NCBI RefSeq assembly: GCF_001275385.1
Contig: NZ_LGIW01000015.1
Coordinates: 1,116,001-1,180,000, forward strand
Length of the DNA stretch: 64,000 nt
Source of the DNA: Exiguobacterium sp. BMC-KP
GTDB taxonomy: Bacteria; Bacillota; Bacilli; Exiguobacteriales; Exiguobacteriaceae
Reading direction: 5' to 3'
The stretch's first letter is position 1. Each line of letters begins with the position of its first letter. Made by a program: the position numbers and the translations under genes. Positions 34,615 through 44,356 of this stretch are shown here, piece after piece. The notes under the pieces were generated by a model. It saw only the letters and a program-made list of their open reading frames with translations, ran no database searches and was not told where the DNA came from.

Positions 34615-35267
34615 GGTGTAGCTAATCCTTTTGTTCTTTTTTTGCCCTCTCGACACATGTCGAGTAACGGGCATGCTTCACAGTTCGGACGTTGTGCCTT
34701 ACAGTGATACCGTCCAAAAAAGATGAACTGATGATGCAGTTTCGACCAACGCTCTCGCTTGAAACGACGCATCAAGGTCGCTTCGACCTGTGTGACGTTA
34801 TCTTTCCAGCGACAGATCCCGAGGCGTTTTGAAACACGTTCAACATGTGTGTCGACAGCAAATGCCGGGACATCGAAAGCAACAGATAAGACAACGTTCG
34901 CCGTCTTACGTCCAACACCAGGCAATGCTTCTAGACCCGCTCGCTCTGTCGGAACTTCACCGTCATGTCGTTCGAGTAATTGTGCCGCAAGCGCCTTGAT
35001 GTTTTTCGCTTTATTCCGATACAAACCAAGACGTTTAATTTTATCTTCGATTTCCTCGACCGGTGCCGCAGCAAGTGAAGAGGGATCCGGATAAGCTGCA
35101 AATAATCCAGGCGTCACCTGATTGACAAGTACGTCGGTCGCTTGTGCACTCAGTGCAACGGCGACGACTAGTTCAAACGGATTGCGGTGAATCAGCTCAC
35201 AAAATGCATCCGGAAACATCTCTTCTAACGTCGCTTCAATCCGATCGATTTCAGCCTTCCGTAACAT
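34611..35267 (-). CDS. nth: Endonuclease III (DNA glycosylase/AP lyase)
   Basis: A 218-residue base-excision repair enzyme for oxidised pyrimidines. The helix-hairpin-helix LPGVGRKTANVVL contains catalytic K121 and is followed by catalytic D139 in FAVDTHVERVSKRLG. The C-terminal iron-sulfur cluster motif C-x6-C-x2-C-x5-C is complete (CKAQRPNCEACPLLDMC). The ATG has GGAGG eight bases upstream. It starts 4 nt after dnaD, the conserved dnaD-nth pair. Confidence 0.96.
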   Translation of the reverse strand: MLRKAEIDRIEATLEEMFPDAFCELIHRNPFELVVAVALSAQATDVLVNQVTPGLFAAYPDPSSLAAAPVEEIEDKIKRLGLYRNKAKNIKALAAQLLERHDGEVPTERAGLEALPGVGRKTANVVLSVAFDVPAFAVDTHVERVSKRLGICRWKDNVTQVEATLMRRFKRERWSKLHHQFIFFGRYHCKAQRPNCEACPLLDMCREGKKRTKGLATP

Positions 35268-35271
35268 CTAC

Positions 35272-35850
35272 TCAGCCTCCCCGTCCGGCAAGATCCTCAA
35301 GTGTTTTAATGCCTTCGCGTTCCCACGTTCGTAGAATTTGATTGATATAAGTCATCTTGCGAACGTTATGATAGACCGCTTCTCGAAGTGCAGCAAGTAC
35401 AAGCTCTTCCGAAATATTCTCGATCGTCAACCACTGGATGATCTGCTCCATTTGGAACGGTGACATCATCCCGAGTTCTCGTTCGAATTGTTGGAAGACA
35501 GACGGGTTGATCGTATCAAAGTTCGGTGCTTCCTGTTCGGGTGGTGCCATCAGCTTTTCATAAAGTGGAACAAGCGAATAGCGTTCTGATCCACTGACGT
35601 TCTCCATCGCAAGCAGCCCTTTTTGTAACAAACCAAGCGTCGTCTCAATGGTTTCCGTCTCAGATAATCCGAGACGATTACTTAACTCTTCCGGAGAAGG
35701 CATTTCCATCCCTTCCGCCCGACAAGCGAATAATTGACCAATTAACGTGAACTCGACAAAACTAATGCCTAACCGTTTTGCCTCCGTGAACAACCGCTTC
35801 GGTAAGACGACCGTCCCTTCCTCGAATAATTGAACTAAATTATGATTCAT
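35272..35850 (-). CDS. dnaD: Primosome protein DnaD
   Basis: A 192-residue DNA replication initiation and restart protein. The N-terminal winged-helix domain (about 1-95) includes LPKRLFTEAKRLGISFVEFTLIGQL; the C-terminal DnaD domain (about 120-190) has FERELGMMSPFQMEQIIQWL and the YINQILRTWEREGIKT motif that binds DNA. The ATG at 35850 follows GAGGAA. It sits 75 nt after asnS and just before nth, as in B. subtilis, and is likely in the same transcript. Confidence 0.93.
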   Translation of the reverse strand: MNHNLVQLFEEGTVVLPKRLFTEAKRLGISFVEFTLIGQLFACRAEGMEMPSPEELSNRLGLSETETIETTLGLLQKGLLAMENVSGSERYSLVPLYEKLMAPPEQEAPNFDTINPSVFQQFERELGMMSPFQMEQIIQWLTIENISEELVLAALREAVYHNVRKMTYINQILRTWEREGIKTLEDLAGRGG

Positions 35851-35925
35851 CGTATTTCCTCGATTCTCTAGTCTAAACAAGAAATCGACCCGTCGAGACG
35901 ATGGGTCGATGTTTTTCCTTACTGC

Positions 35926-37224
35926 TTATGGATAGAGGCGGTTCAGCAAACGTGGGAACGGAATCGTTTCCCGAACGTGCTCGACACCTGTAATCCAAGC
36001 GACTGTCCGCTCTAAACCAAGACCGAAGCCACTGTGTGGAACAGAACCGTATTGGCGTGTTTCGAGATACCATTTATAAGCACCCGTTTCGTCAAGACCA
36101 TGTTTCTTCATCTCAGCGAGGAGTTTCTCGTGATCTTCTTCACGTTGCGATCCTCCGACGATTTCACCATAGCCTTCAGGAGCAATCAAATCATCACATA
36201 GAACGAAGTCTGGGTTTTCCGGATCTTCTTTCATGTAGAACGGTTTAATTGCTTTAGGCCAGTGCGTGATGAAGACAGGACGTGCAAAGCTGTTGGCGAT
36301 TGCAGTCTCGTGTGGTGCTCCGAAATCGTCTCCGAATTCGATATCGTCGAATCCTTGCTCTTTGAGCATGTCGATCGCTTCCGTATACTTGACGCGCGGG
36401 AACGGTGCGTTGATGTTTTCAAGGACCGTCAAGTCACGACCAAGCAACTCGAGTTCAGCACGACAGTTTTTTAATGCCGATTGAACGAGATGCGAGACGT
36501 AGTTTTCCTGAACCTCGAGGTTCATCTCGTGATCGTGGAACGCCATCTCAGGCTCCATCATCCAGAATTCGATCAAGTGACGGCGTGTCTTTGATTTTTC
36601 AGCACGGAACGTTGGTCCGAACGAGAAGACCTTACCAAGTGCCATTGCTGCCGCTTCCATGTAGAGTTGACCTGATTGTGACAGGTAGGCATCTTCATCG
36701 AAATATTTCGTGTGGAACAATTCTGTCGTTCCTTCTGGTGCACTACCAGTTAAGATTGGCGGATCGACTTTGATGAATCCTTCTTGGTTGAAGAATTCGT
36801 ACGTCGCACGAATCAATTCGTTTCGGACGACCATTACAGCGTGCTGACGTTTCGAACGTAACCAAAGGTGGCGATTATCCATCAAGAAGTCTGTACCGTG
36901 TGCTTTTGGTGTAATTGGATAATCGATTGCTTCATGGATGACTTCAATCTTTGAAATTTCCATTTCATGACCGATCGCTGTCCGACCACCATCTGATTTA
37001 ATGACACCTGTCACCCAAAGTGATGATTCTTGTGTTAAGCCTTTTGCTTGTTTGAACAAGTCTTCGCCAACTGTTTCTTTAACGACAACCCCTTGCATGA
37101 AACCAGAGCCATCTCGTAGTTGGAGGAAGGCGATTTTACCGCTTGAGCGTTTGTTCGCTAACCAACACCCAATCGTCACTTCTTCTCCTACATGTTTGTT
37201 TACATCCCGAATCATTGCTTTCAA
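35926..37224 (-). CDS. asnS: Asparaginyl-tRNA synthetase
   Basis: A 432-residue class IIb aminoacyl-tRNA synthetase that charges tRNA-Asn. The OB-fold anticodon domain (about 1-105) contains [21 protein letters not shown]. Motif 2 is [21 protein letters not shown] near 205 and motif 3 is [13 protein letters not shown] near 398. The start is TTG at 37224, supported by GAGAGGA upstream and by the B. subtilis N-terminus (MK-x-x-I). The gap to aspB is 20 nt, so no T-box leader is possible between them. Confidence 0.97.
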   Translation of the reverse strand: MKAMIRDVNKHVGEEVTIGCWLANKRSSGKIAFLQLRDGSGFMQGVVVKETVGEDLFKQAKGLTQESSLWVTGVIKSDGGRTAIGHEMEISKIEVIHEAIDYPITPKAHGTDFLMDNRHLWLRSKRQHAVMVVRNELIRATYEFFNQEGFIKVDPPILTGSAPEGTTELFHTKYFDEDAYLSQSGQLYMEAAAMALGKVFSFGPTFRAEKSKTRRHLIEFWMMEPEMAFHDHEMNLEVQENYVSHLVQSALKNCRAELELLGRDLTVLENINAPFPRVKYTEAIDMLKEQGFDDIEFGDDFGAPHETAIANSFARPVFITHWPKAIKPFYMKEDPENPDFVLCDDLIAPEGYGEIVGGSQREEDHEKLLAEMKKHGLDETGAYKWYLETRQYGSVPHSGFGLGLERTVAWITGVEHVRETIPFPRLLNRLYP

Positions 37225-37244
37225 CAGTCAACATCCTCTCTCTA

Positions 37245-38426
37245 TTAAACGGCTGTATGTGCCGTGATGAATCCTTCAATCCGGTCGAGTGCCTCTAAGA
37301 CACGCGCCGGATCTGTCGCGTAAGATAGACGGACATAGTCCGGTGCCCCAAATCCTGAACCCGGAATCAAGGCGACTTTTGCTTCAGATAACACAGCTGT
37401 ACACCAGTCATCGACATTATCGAATCCACACATCTCGGCAGCCTGCTTTGCATGTGGGAACAAGTAGAATGCTCCTTCCGGCTTCAGACACGTCAATCCT
37501 TTAATTTCGATGAGTCGTGCGTAGATTTTTTCAAGTCGCTCCTCGAAGATGACACGCATCGCTTCGACCGGTGCATCTCCTTCTGCATATGCAGCAACCG
37601 ACGCCGCTTGCGCAATCGATGTCGGATTCGATGTCGAGTGACTCGCTAAGTTCGTCATCGCCGCGATGATCTCTTTCGGTCCGATCGCATATCCGATCCG
37701 CCAACCTGTCATCGCATGGGATTTTGAGACACCATTGATGATGACCGTCCGTTCGCGCATTTCTGGTAAAGAAGCGATTGAGATATGCGTCGCACCGTTA
37801 TAAAGTAACTTCTCATAAATCTCGTCACTAATGACGAGTAAGTCATGCTTGATTGCGATATCCGCTACCATCTCAAGCTCTTCTTTTGAATAGACCATTC
37901 CCGTCGGATTTGATGGCGAGTTCAAGACAAGTGCTTTCGTGTTCGGTGTGATATGTTGCTCGAGCAATTCCCGTGTCACTTTAAAACGAGACGATTCATC
38001 TGTTTCAAGAATGACAGGGACGCCGTCACTGAGTTTGATTTGTTCCGGATAACTGACCCAATAAGGTGCTGGGACGATGACTTCATCGCCTGGATCGAGA
38101 ATCGCTTGGAATAATGTCGAAAGTGCATGTTTTGCTCCTGAAGCTACCATGACTTCCGAGCGTTCATATGGCATCCATAAGTCACGGCGTGTCTTTTCAA
38201 TGATCGCATCTTTCAAGGCAACAGTTCCGCCAGACGGCGTATACTTCGTATCGCCCGCTTCTGCTGCTTCAAATGCTGCTTGGATGATGAATTCCGGTGT
38301 ATTGAAGTCGGGCTCTCCCGCACCTAAACCGATGATGTCTTGACCTTCTTCACGTAGTGCCTTGGCTTTCGCTGTAATGGCTAGCGTTGTAGATGGTGTC
38401 AATTGTCGTACGCGTTTCGATAACAT
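37245..38426 (-). CDS. aspB: Aspartate aminotransferase
   Basis: A 393-residue class I PLP-dependent aminotransferase (Igamma type) interconverting aspartate and oxaloacetate, supplying aspartate next to asparaginyl-tRNA synthetase. Visible motifs: GAGEPDFNTPEFI near 38, GGTVALKDAI near 70, NSPSNPTGMVYSKEE near 170, and the PLP-lysine region NGVSKSHAMTGWRIGYA near 232. The ATG at 38426 has AAAGGGAG upstream. It is part of ypmA-ypmB-aspB-asnS-dnaD-nth. Confidence 0.95.
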   Translation of the reverse strand: MLSKRVRQLTPSTTLAITAKAKALREEGQDIIGLGAGEPDFNTPEFIIQAAFEAAEAGDTKYTPSGGTVALKDAIIEKTRRDLWMPYERSEVMVASGAKHALSTLFQAILDPGDEVIVPAPYWVSYPEQIKLSDGVPVILETDESSRFKVTRELLEQHITPNTKALVLNSPSNPTGMVYSKEELEMVADIAIKHDLLVISDEIYEKLLYNGATHISIASLPEMRERTVIINGVSKSHAMTGWRIGYAIGPKEIIAAMTNLASHSTSNPTSIAQAASVAAYAEGDAPVEAMRVIFEERLEKIYARLIEIKGLTCLKPEGAFYLFPHAKQAAEMCGFDNVDDWCTAVLSEAKVALIPGSGFGAPDYVRLSYATDPARVLEALDRIEGFITAHTAV

Positions 38427-38440
38427 GTCGCCCACTCCCT

Positions 38441-38908
38441 TTACTTGATTCGTAATCGTTTGATGAAAGAACCTTCTTGATACGTATAATACGAATAATC
38501 ATAGCCTGTTTCCGTCTTCGAAACGATCTCGATGACGGCACGATCCTCAAAGCCGTACTTAGCAGACACGATGTCCCCTAGTTCTGGATGATCTGCGACG
38601 ACTGTCTTAATGGCAATACCATCAGCAATCGGTCGTGTCTCAATCTTTCCTTTTTTCGGAACGAACGCCCGTACCGCCTGTCCGCTCTGCTTCATCGTAA
38701 AAACGACATATTGGCGTTTCCCGTTAAAGACAGATTCGAACCGGACGTCCGTCGGTTTGAGTTCTTTTTTCAGACGCGTCTCTGCTTGTTCAGCGACGCT
38801 CTGTTCCCGGTCCTTTGCCTCAGCGATCGTCACCTGATAAACGGCGGTGCCAAGTACAGTCAAAAGGATGAGTGCACTCAGCAGACCAAGCGTAATTTTC
38901 CACTTCAT
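38441..38908 (-). CDS. ypmB: YpmB-like membrane-anchored protein
   Basis: A 155-residue protein with one N-terminal membrane segment (about 5-25) and an exported domain containing two PepSY-like units (VRFESVFNGKRQYVVFTMKQ; VSAKYGFEDRAVIEIVSK). This matches B. subtilis YpmB, always next to aspB. Its role is unknown; PepSY domains are thought to inhibit proteases or monitor the envelope. The start overlaps the ypmA stop by 4 nt. Confidence 0.85.
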   Translation of the reverse strand: MKWKITLGLLSALILLTVLGTAVYQVTIAEAKDREQSVAEQAETRLKKELKPTDVRFESVFNGKRQYVVFTMKQSGQAVRAFVPKKGKIETRPIADGIAIKTVVADHPELGDIVSAKYGFEDRAVIEIVSKTETGYDYSYYTYQEGSFIKRLRIK

Positions 38909-39075
38909 GTGCGGTAGATGGTAAAGACCATCTGCTCCTTGTCTTTTTCATCGAGAGCAAGACCGAACATTAAATCTTCCGTCTTTAGCGTCCGATTCAA
39001 TAAGTCGACGATTTTATACGTATCGTCATGGCGGTTCACTTTGACGGTCGCAAGTGTTTCAATTTTTGAATCCAT
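38905..39075 (-). CDS. ypmA: YpmA family small protein
   Basis: A 56-residue protein of the DUF4264/YpmA family, recognised by position and by KVNRHDDTYKIVDLLNRTLKTEDLMFGLALDE. The ATG at 39075 has GGGAGG seven bases upstream. It is the first gene of the ypmA-ypmB-aspB-asnS-dnaD-nth run. Function unknown. Confidence 0.8.
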   Translation of the reverse strand: MDSKIETLATVKVNRHDDTYKIVDLLNRTLKTEDLMFGLALDEKDKEQMVFTIYRT

Positions 39076-39105
39076 CTGTATGTCCTCCCTCATTTTTCTC
39101 TATCT

Positions 39106-39111
39106 ATTATA
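39106..39111 (-). promoter_or_regulatory. -10 element of the ypmA operon
   Basis: Consensus TATAAT on the minus strand 31 nt before ypmA. The -35 (TATTCA at 17 nt) is weak. Confidence 0.45.
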
Positions 39112-39137
39112 ATGCGATAGGGTTTATCTGAATAGAC

Positions 39138-41954
39138 TCAATCGCCATCATTCAAGAACAATTCTAATTCTGCTGTTAGTTCGTCGAGTGGTTTTGATAA
39201 AACAGGAACTTTCGGAAGACTCGTGACGAAGCGTTTTCCGTAACGCGTCGTTTCAATCCGGCGATCAAGTACGAAGACAACACCTCGATCGTTCGTCGTC
39301 CGAATCAGACGACCAAATCCTTGCTTAAACCGAATGATTGCTTGCGGTAGACTGTACTCGAAAAATGATGATTTTCCGAGTTTCTCAATGCGTTCTGACC
39401 GTGCTTGGACGATTGGTTGATCAGGTGGAGCAAACGGTAAACGAACGATGACGAGACAACTGAGGTCATCTCCGGGAATGTCGACACCTTCCCAAAAGCT
39501 AGCAGTTCCGAACAAGATACAGGCATCAAGTTGCTTGAACTGCTTCATGAGTCGTTGCCGCGAACCTTGCGTGACGCCTTGCGATAACAGTGTAAAGCGT
39601 TCCGGAAGCAACGGTTTCGTTGCCTCATGCGTCAGTCTTAATAAATCGTTTGATGTAAATAAGACGAGCATTCGCCCTTCCGTTACCTCCGCGATCTGTA
39701 AGATTGCTTCCGCGATCGTTTCCGCGAATTCCGGTAACGGAACATCTTGTAATAACGGAAGATCCGTTGGAATCATCAATCGTACATTATCCGCATACCC
39801 AAACGGTGAAGGGACGACGAACCGTCGTGTATCAAAAGCGTCAAGTCCTAATCGGTTCTCAATGAATTGGAACTTGTTCGAGACGGTCAACGTCGCAGAC
39901 GTAAGGATACATGTTCGTTTCGAAAAAACATCGCGTCGCAGTCGCTCTGAAATATCGATCGGTTGGGTATACACCCGTGTCAGTTTCCGGTTCTTCACGG
40001 ACGTCTCGATCCAAGATACCGTTTCGTCGTGCGGTGCAAGCATCGTCTCGAAGATGGCGAGTTCTGCTTCTTCGATTTGTGACGTAATCGCTTTTAAATC
40101 GGCAACGAGTGAACGCTCGCGATAACTCATCTGTTCCCGATGTTCATGGAACAGTTTGTGAATGGCACGGATGGCCTGACGTAAGCGGCGCAAAACCAAT
40201 TCCACCCGTTTGGCACTCTCCTGAACGGCACGCATCGAGCGATCGAGTCGCTTAAAACGAATGCTGACCATCCCTTCCCGTCGTGCTTTTCGGGAAGCCA
40301 ATTCAAGTCCATACGCTTGAATGATCATCAATAGACCGTCTGCTTCTTCGAGCAACGTCGTCAATGCCTCATCAACCGTCTCACTGTGCGCTTCGACCAT
40401 CTCGGAAATGTCCCATTCCTCCGACAGATCAAGCAAGCGGTGTAACAGTTTTTTATCGGACGAATACCCAAGCTGTCGGAACAGACGATCAAACGTATGT
40501 CCATCAAAGACGAGACCAAAATGATGACTCGCAACTTCTTCGATTTGGTGCGCCTCGTCGAGGATCAACGGACTTCCTTTCGGTAAGACTCCTGCCTCGA
40601 ATTGCAAGTCACTAAATAACAAAGCATGGTTCGTGACGATGATCGTCGCATCTTTCGCTTGGCGAATCGCATGCTGAAAGAAGTCCCGACTGTACCATGG
40701 ATCAAATCGTCCAAGCTGTGACTGACTATCGGACTGAATCAACTGCTTGATCCCGATATTTCCTTGTGCCGCACCACCCGGTAAGCTGACTTCTTCTAAA
40801 TCTCCCGTTTCCGTCTCCGTTAACCAGACGAGCAGAATCGCTTTTGCGAGCGTAAAGTTGTAAGCATCTTCTTGATCATTTAAGAAAAATTCGAACTTCC
40901 GTAAATCGATATAGTTACTCCGTCCTTTGAGAAGCGCAATCTGAACTGGCGCATCGAACAGTTGACGTAACAACGGTAAATCACGCGCAAACAGTTGTTC
41001 CTGTAATTGAATCGTATGCGTACTGACGACGATCGGTACTTCATGTTCGAGCGCGTAATGCGCTGCCGGGACAAGATAACCGAGCGATTTTCCGGTTCCT
41101 GTCCCTGCTTCGACGAGTAACGGCGCTTCTTGATCAAGCGACTGATAGACATGCCGCATCATTTCGAGTTGCCCACGACGTTCTTCATACCCTTCGAACA
41201 AACGAGGAAACGTGACAGCATTTAATTCGTCAACAAACGGTCCGAACGGTTCAAGAACGGGCGGATGCGTCAAGCGTTCGATCGTCTGACGTTTTTTTAA
41301 GGCGATTTTTCGAAAACGGTCGAATCGTACATCCTCTTCGATACCGACCAAGCGAATCGCATGATCAATTTCCTCTTCGATGGCGCTGAACAGACGTGGT
41401 GATAAACGTCTTAAGTGCTTCAACGTCTCAAGCGGCAACGTATGTAGTCGTTTGAGTAGTTCAAGTAACAATTCAGCTGTCGCTGAAGCATCACTTCCTG
41501 CCCGGTGCGCTTCTTGATGAGCAAGGCTTAAAGACTCTGACAGATGCGAGAGCGCATGACTTTCCGCTGTTGGAAGTAAGATCCGCGCAAGTTCGACCGT
41601 ATCGATGACCGGTCCCGAATACGGCAAATAGCCTTCTTCTTCTAATGCATCATTTAAAAAATTCAAATCGAACTGCACATTATGGGCGACAAAGACACCA
41701 CCATCGAGTAATGACAAAACGCGTGGTGCGATGATATCAAATGTCTCGGCATCTTTGACATCCTCATCCGTAATGCCCGTCAACTGGGAAATGAACGGAG
41801 GAATCGGCTGTGTCGGACGTACGAAGGCAGACAATTGTTCTGTCAATTGTCCATCCTCAATGACCGCCATTCCGATCTCAATCATCTCATCGCCAGCTTT
41901 TATGGAGTGACCTGTCGTTTCCAGGTCGACTACGACGTATTTTTTCTTCAACAC
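39138..41954 (-). CDS. dinG: DinG-type helicase with N-terminal exonuclease domain
   Basis: A 938-residue protein combining a DnaQ-type 3'-5' exonuclease (about 1-165; VVVDLETTGHSIKAGD, HNVQFDLNFLND, HRAGSDASATAELL) with an XPD/DinG-like helicase (Walker A EAGTGTGKSLGYL near 285, DEAH in LILDEAHQIEE near 465, late motif GFGRLIRTTNDRG near 870). No four-cysteine iron-sulfur cluster is evident, as expected for this Bacilli form, whose helicase activity has been questioned in S. aureus. The start is GTG at 41954 or the adjacent TTG at 41951; GGAGG favours the second slightly. It follows panD with a terminator between. Confidence 0.92.
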   Translation of the reverse strand: MLKKKYVVVDLETTGHSIKAGDEMIEIGMAVIEDGQLTEQLSAFVRPTQPIPPFISQLTGITDEDVKDAETFDIIAPRVLSLLDGGVFVAHNVQFDLNFLNDALEEEGYLPYSGPVIDTVELARILLPTAESHALSHLSESLSLAHQEAHRAGSDASATAELLLELLKRLHTLPLETLKHLRRLSPRLFSAIEEEIDHAIRLVGIEEDVRFDRFRKIALKKRQTIERLTHPPVLEPFGPFVDELNAVTFPRLFEGYEERRGQLEMMRHVYQSLDQEAPLLVEAGTGTGKSLGYLVPAAHYALEHEVPIVVSTHTIQLQEQLFARDLPLLRQLFDAPVQIALLKGRSNYIDLRKFEFFLNDQEDAYNFTLAKAILLVWLTETETGDLEEVSLPGGAAQGNIGIKQLIQSDSQSQLGRFDPWYSRDFFQHAIRQAKDATIIVTNHALLFSDLQFEAGVLPKGSPLILDEAHQIEEVASHHFGLVFDGHTFDRLFRQLGYSSDKKLLHRLLDLSEEWDISEMVEAHSETVDEALTTLLEEADGLLMIIQAYGLELASRKARREGMVSIRFKRLDRSMRAVQESAKRVELVLRRLRQAIRAIHKLFHEHREQMSYRERSLVADLKAITSQIEEAELAIFETMLAPHDETVSWIETSVKNRKLTRVYTQPIDISERLRRDVFSKRTCILTSATLTVSNKFQFIENRLGLDAFDTRRFVVPSPFGYADNVRLMIPTDLPLLQDVPLPEFAETIAEAILQIAEVTEGRMLVLFTSNDLLRLTHEATKPLLPERFTLLSQGVTQGSRQRLMKQFKQLDACILFGTASFWEGVDIPGDDLSCLVIVRLPFAPPDQPIVQARSERIEKLGKSSFFEYSLPQAIIRFKQGFGRLIRTTNDRGVVFVLDRRIETTRYGKRFVTSLPKVPVLSKPLDELTAELELFLNDGD

Positions 41955-42013
41955 TGATCCTCCACCTTTAATCCATCCTCTCCATGATTGGATGGCATCT
42001 CATTCTTCATCTT

Positions 42014-42052
42014 AACAAAAAAAGAGACCCGCTGGCATGATCGGGTCTCTAA
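42014..42052 (-). terminator. Terminator after panD
   Basis: AGAGACCCG / CGGGTCTCT stem with a 10-nt loop and a seven-T run on the minus strand. Confidence 0.88.
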
Positions 42053-42056
42053 AATT

Positions 42057-42440
42057 TCATAAGATCGTGTGGGCGATTTCTTGAGACAACATTTGTGTGA
42101 TGTCATTTTGTTCGTTCAAAACAGCTACTTTTGGTACGTGCGTCGCGATTTCTTCCGTCGATAGTTGTGCATACGCCATGATAATGACTTCATCACCGAC
42201 TTGGAAATGGCGTGCTGCTGCACCGTTCAAACAGATGACACCTGATCCACGTGCACCTTTGATGGCATACGTTTCAATCCGCGCACCGTTCTGATTGTTC
42301 GTCACTTGTACTTTTTCGTTTTCCAAAATCCCGACAGCGTCGAGTAAATCCTCATCAATCGTAATCGATCCAACGTAGTGTAAGTTCGCCTCAGTTACCC
42401 GGGCTTTGTGTAGTTTGGCGTGCATGAATGTGCGTAACAT
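42057..42440 (-). CDS. panD: Aspartate 1-decarboxylase (proenzyme)
   Basis: A 127-residue pyruvoyl enzyme making beta-alanine for pantothenate. Self-cleavage occurs between G24 and S25 in [10 protein letters not shown], creating the pyruvoyl group on the new N-terminus. [14 protein letters not shown] at the N-terminus and [22 protein letters not shown] in the middle are typical. The ATG at 42440 has GAGAGGAG upstream. It follows panC after 2 nt and is the last gene of panB-panC-panD. Confidence 0.96.
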   Translation of the reverse strand: MLRTFMHAKLHKARVTEANLHYVGSITIDEDLLDAVGILENEKVQVTNNQNGARIETYAIKGARGSGVICLNGAAARHFQVGDEVIIMAYAQLSTEEIATHVPKVAVLNEQNDITQMLSQEIAHTIL

Positions 42441-42442
42441 CG

Positions 42443-43273
42443 TCATGCTCCTCTCGTATATAGTAAATTATCGATCAAGCGTGCCGATGCAAACTGCACG
42501 GCGACAGCTAGGAGAATCGTCGTCGTTTGTTCAGTGACGGGTCGTAGCGATGGATAGTCGACGGCTTCGACGTAATCAATCGTCGTCCCATCAAATTGCA
42601 GCGCATCGCGCGTCTGCTCGAGAACTATTTCGATCGCTTCACCTTGGTCAAGCGCTTGTTTCGCTTGCTGCAGTGCCTGCTGGATACCTGGGGCTTGCGT
42701 GCGTTCCGTATCCGATAGATAGACATTACGTGACGATTTCGCCAGTCCATCCTCTTCGCGAATGATTGGGCAACGAACGATTTCAACTGGAACGAAATAG
42801 TCTGCAACGTACGCTTCGATCAACGCAAGTTGTTGGGCATCTTTTAAACCGAAGTACGCCCGAGTTGGACGAACGACGTTCAATAGTTTGCTGACGACTG
42901 TCAACACACCGTCAAAATGCCCCGGTCGAGACGCACCACATAAGACATCGTCCCCCGAACGGACCGTAACACGAGCCATATCGAGCGGATACATCGTCTC
43001 ATTCGTCGGATAAAACAGATAATCGACCCCTTCTGCTTCCGCAATCTTCTGATCGCGTTCTGCGTCTCGTGGATAACGATCCAAGTCTTCATTTGGTCCG
43101 AATTGCGTCGGATTGACAAAAATACTCAAGACAACGACATCATTCTCTTGGCGTGCTTGTTTGAGCAATGAGGCATGTCCTTCATGCAAGAATCCCATCG
43201 TCGGTACGAACCCGATAGAATCGTGTCCTGATAAGACGTCCCGTAACGCTTTTACATCTTGAATGATTTTCAT
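42443..43273 (-). CDS. panC: Pantothenate synthetase
   Basis: A 276-residue ATP-dependent ligase joining pantoate and beta-alanine. Motifs: [16 protein letters not shown] at 22-37 with the HxGH ATP site, [23 protein letters not shown] near 47, YFGLKDAQQ near 140 and [12 protein letters not shown] near 175 (KMSKS-like). It overlaps panB by 4 nt and is followed directly by panD. Confidence 0.97.
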   Translation of the reverse strand: MKIIQDVKALRDVLSGHDSIGFVPTMGFLHEGHASLLKQARQENDVVVLSIFVNPTQFGPNEDLDRYPRDAERDQKIAEAEGVDYLFYPTNETMYPLDMARVTVRSGDDVLCGASRPGHFDGVLTVVSKLLNVVRPTRAYFGLKDAQQLALIEAYVADYFVPVEIVRCPIIREEDGLAKSSRNVYLSDTERTQAPGIQQALQQAKQALDQGEAIEIVLEQTRDALQFDGTTIDYVEAVDYPSLRPVTEQTTTILLAVAVQFASARLIDNLLYTRGA

Positions 43274-44109
43274 TCCTTGTTTCCTCCGTAAAGCGCACCA
43301 ATTAGCTCTTCATCCATTTGGAATGAATGAGCAAGTTCCGGGAACGTTCCTGCTTTCACATCTTTGACATAAGCCGCAATCGCTTCTGTTCCTGAAGCAT
43401 TCCAGTTCGTGTACGCTTTAACGAACTTCGGTAAACGACCAACCCCATACGTCAAGATATCATGATAGACAAGGACTTGACCGGCAACATCAGCTCCGGC
43501 ACCAATCCCGATGACAGGAATCGTAACCAGTTCTTGAATCCGCTTTGCGAGCGGGTGTGGCACACACTCAAGTACGAGCATCTTCGCACCAGCACGCTCT
43601 GCTTCCAAACTATCTGCAATCAGTTGTTCGGCTGCTTCTAATGATTTCCCTTGGACTTTGAATCCTTCCAGGACTCCAACGGATTGTGGTGTTAATCCGA
43701 GATGCGCGACGCAAGGCATTCCAGCATCCGTCAAACGACGAATCGTTTTTAAGATGTCTCCTGCCCCTTCTAGTTTCAGAGCGTCTGCCTGCGATTCTTG
43801 GAAGATGCGCGCTGCAGCTTCGAGTGTTCGATCAAATGAACCGTGGTAACTTGCGAACGGCATATCGACGATCATGAACGTTTGTGGTGCTCCCCGGCGT
43901 ACTGCGCGCGCATGATGGACCATGTCGTCGACCGTGACGGCAATCGTTGAATCATAGCCGAGGATGACGTTCCCGAGGGAGTCCCCGACGAGCAGCATAT
44001 CAACACCTGCTGCTTCCGATAATTTTGCTGAAGGATAGTCATATGCTGTCAACATGACGAGCTTTTCACCAGCTTGTTGTTTTTTTAATAGTGGACCCAT
44101 TGTGTGCAT
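43270..44109 (-). CDS. panB: Ketopantoate hydroxymethyltransferase
   Basis: A 279-residue enzyme that adds a hydroxymethyl group from methylenetetrahydrofolate to 2-oxoisovalerate, the first committed pantothenate step. Blocks: [28 protein letters not shown] (19-46, metal-binding Asp in GDS), [19 protein letters not shown] near 70, KLEGAGD near 112 and [21 protein letters not shown] near 178. The ATG has AAGGAG eight bases upstream. It lies behind a 190-nt structured leader with its own promoter. Confidence 0.97.
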   Translation of the reverse strand: MHTMGPLLKKQQAGEKLVMLTAYDYPSAKLSEAAGVDMLLVGDSLGNVILGYDSTIAVTVDDMVHHARAVRRGAPQTFMIVDMPFASYHGSFDRTLEAAARIFQESQADALKLEGAGDILKTIRRLTDAGMPCVAHLGLTPQSVGVLEGFKVQGKSLEAAEQLIADSLEAERAGAKMLVLECVPHPLAKRIQELVTIPVIGIGAGADVAGQVLVYHDILTYGVGRLPKFVKAYTNWNASGTEAIAAYVKDVKAGTFPELAHSFQMDEELIGALYGGNKE

Positions 44110-44303
44110 TGTGTTCTCTCCTTACGTGTGTAGGGAGGACAAAAGGAAAACGCCTTTCTTTCCAAAATAAACGCATGCGGAAAGAAGGCGGAATAATTGA
44201 ATATCGTCCTTCTGTCCCTGTCCGTTAAGATCAAGGCAGTTGAAACAGCTAAAACTGGCACCTGTCAATTCGGTATGGTTCCAATAAGCGGATACCATCC
44301 GTG
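44110..44303 (-). promoter_or_regulatory. Structured leader of panBCD (pan-motif-like) with attenuator
   Basis: The RNA from about 44303 to the panB start folds into two tandem bulged hairpins followed by a terminator. Hairpin 1 (44275-44298): ATGGT-A-TCC pairs with GGAACCAT, leaving a bulged A. Hairpin 2 (44232-44264): CAGTT/AACTG plus an outer stem with bulges. This tandem arrangement upstream of panB matches the published pan RNA motif, known from pantothenate operons of Bacillota. Its ligand or mechanism is not established. Assignment is from memory of the motif, not from a covariance-model search. Confidence 0.6.
44138..44190 (-). terminator. Attenuator-like terminator in the panB leader
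   Basis: CGCCTTCTTTCC pairs with GGAAAGAAAGGCG on the minus strand and is followed by TTTTCCTTTTGT. It sits 28 nt before panB, so it must be read through for expression. An alternative or additional outer pairing GGACAGAAGG / CCTTTTGTCC would sequester the T tract. Confidence 0.7.
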
Positions 44304-44308
44304 GCTTT

Positions 44309-44338
44309 ATTATACATGACAGGAAAAGGTCCCTGCAA
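44309..44338 (-). promoter_or_regulatory. Promoter of panBCD
   Basis: TTGCAG (44333-44338), 18 nt, consensus TATAAT (44309-44314) on the minus strand, overlapping the space just before the birA stop codon. Confidence 0.65.
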
Positions 44339-44356
44339 ACCGTCTGATTCAAGAAC

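Noticed and set aside
37225-37244. T-box leader for asnS
   Set aside because: Only 20 nt separate asnS from aspB and no T-box sequence is present upstream of aspB or ypmA.
39448-40125. 225-codon plus-strand open frame
   Set aside because: Antisense to dinG, which has full helicase motifs; serine-rich shadow composition.
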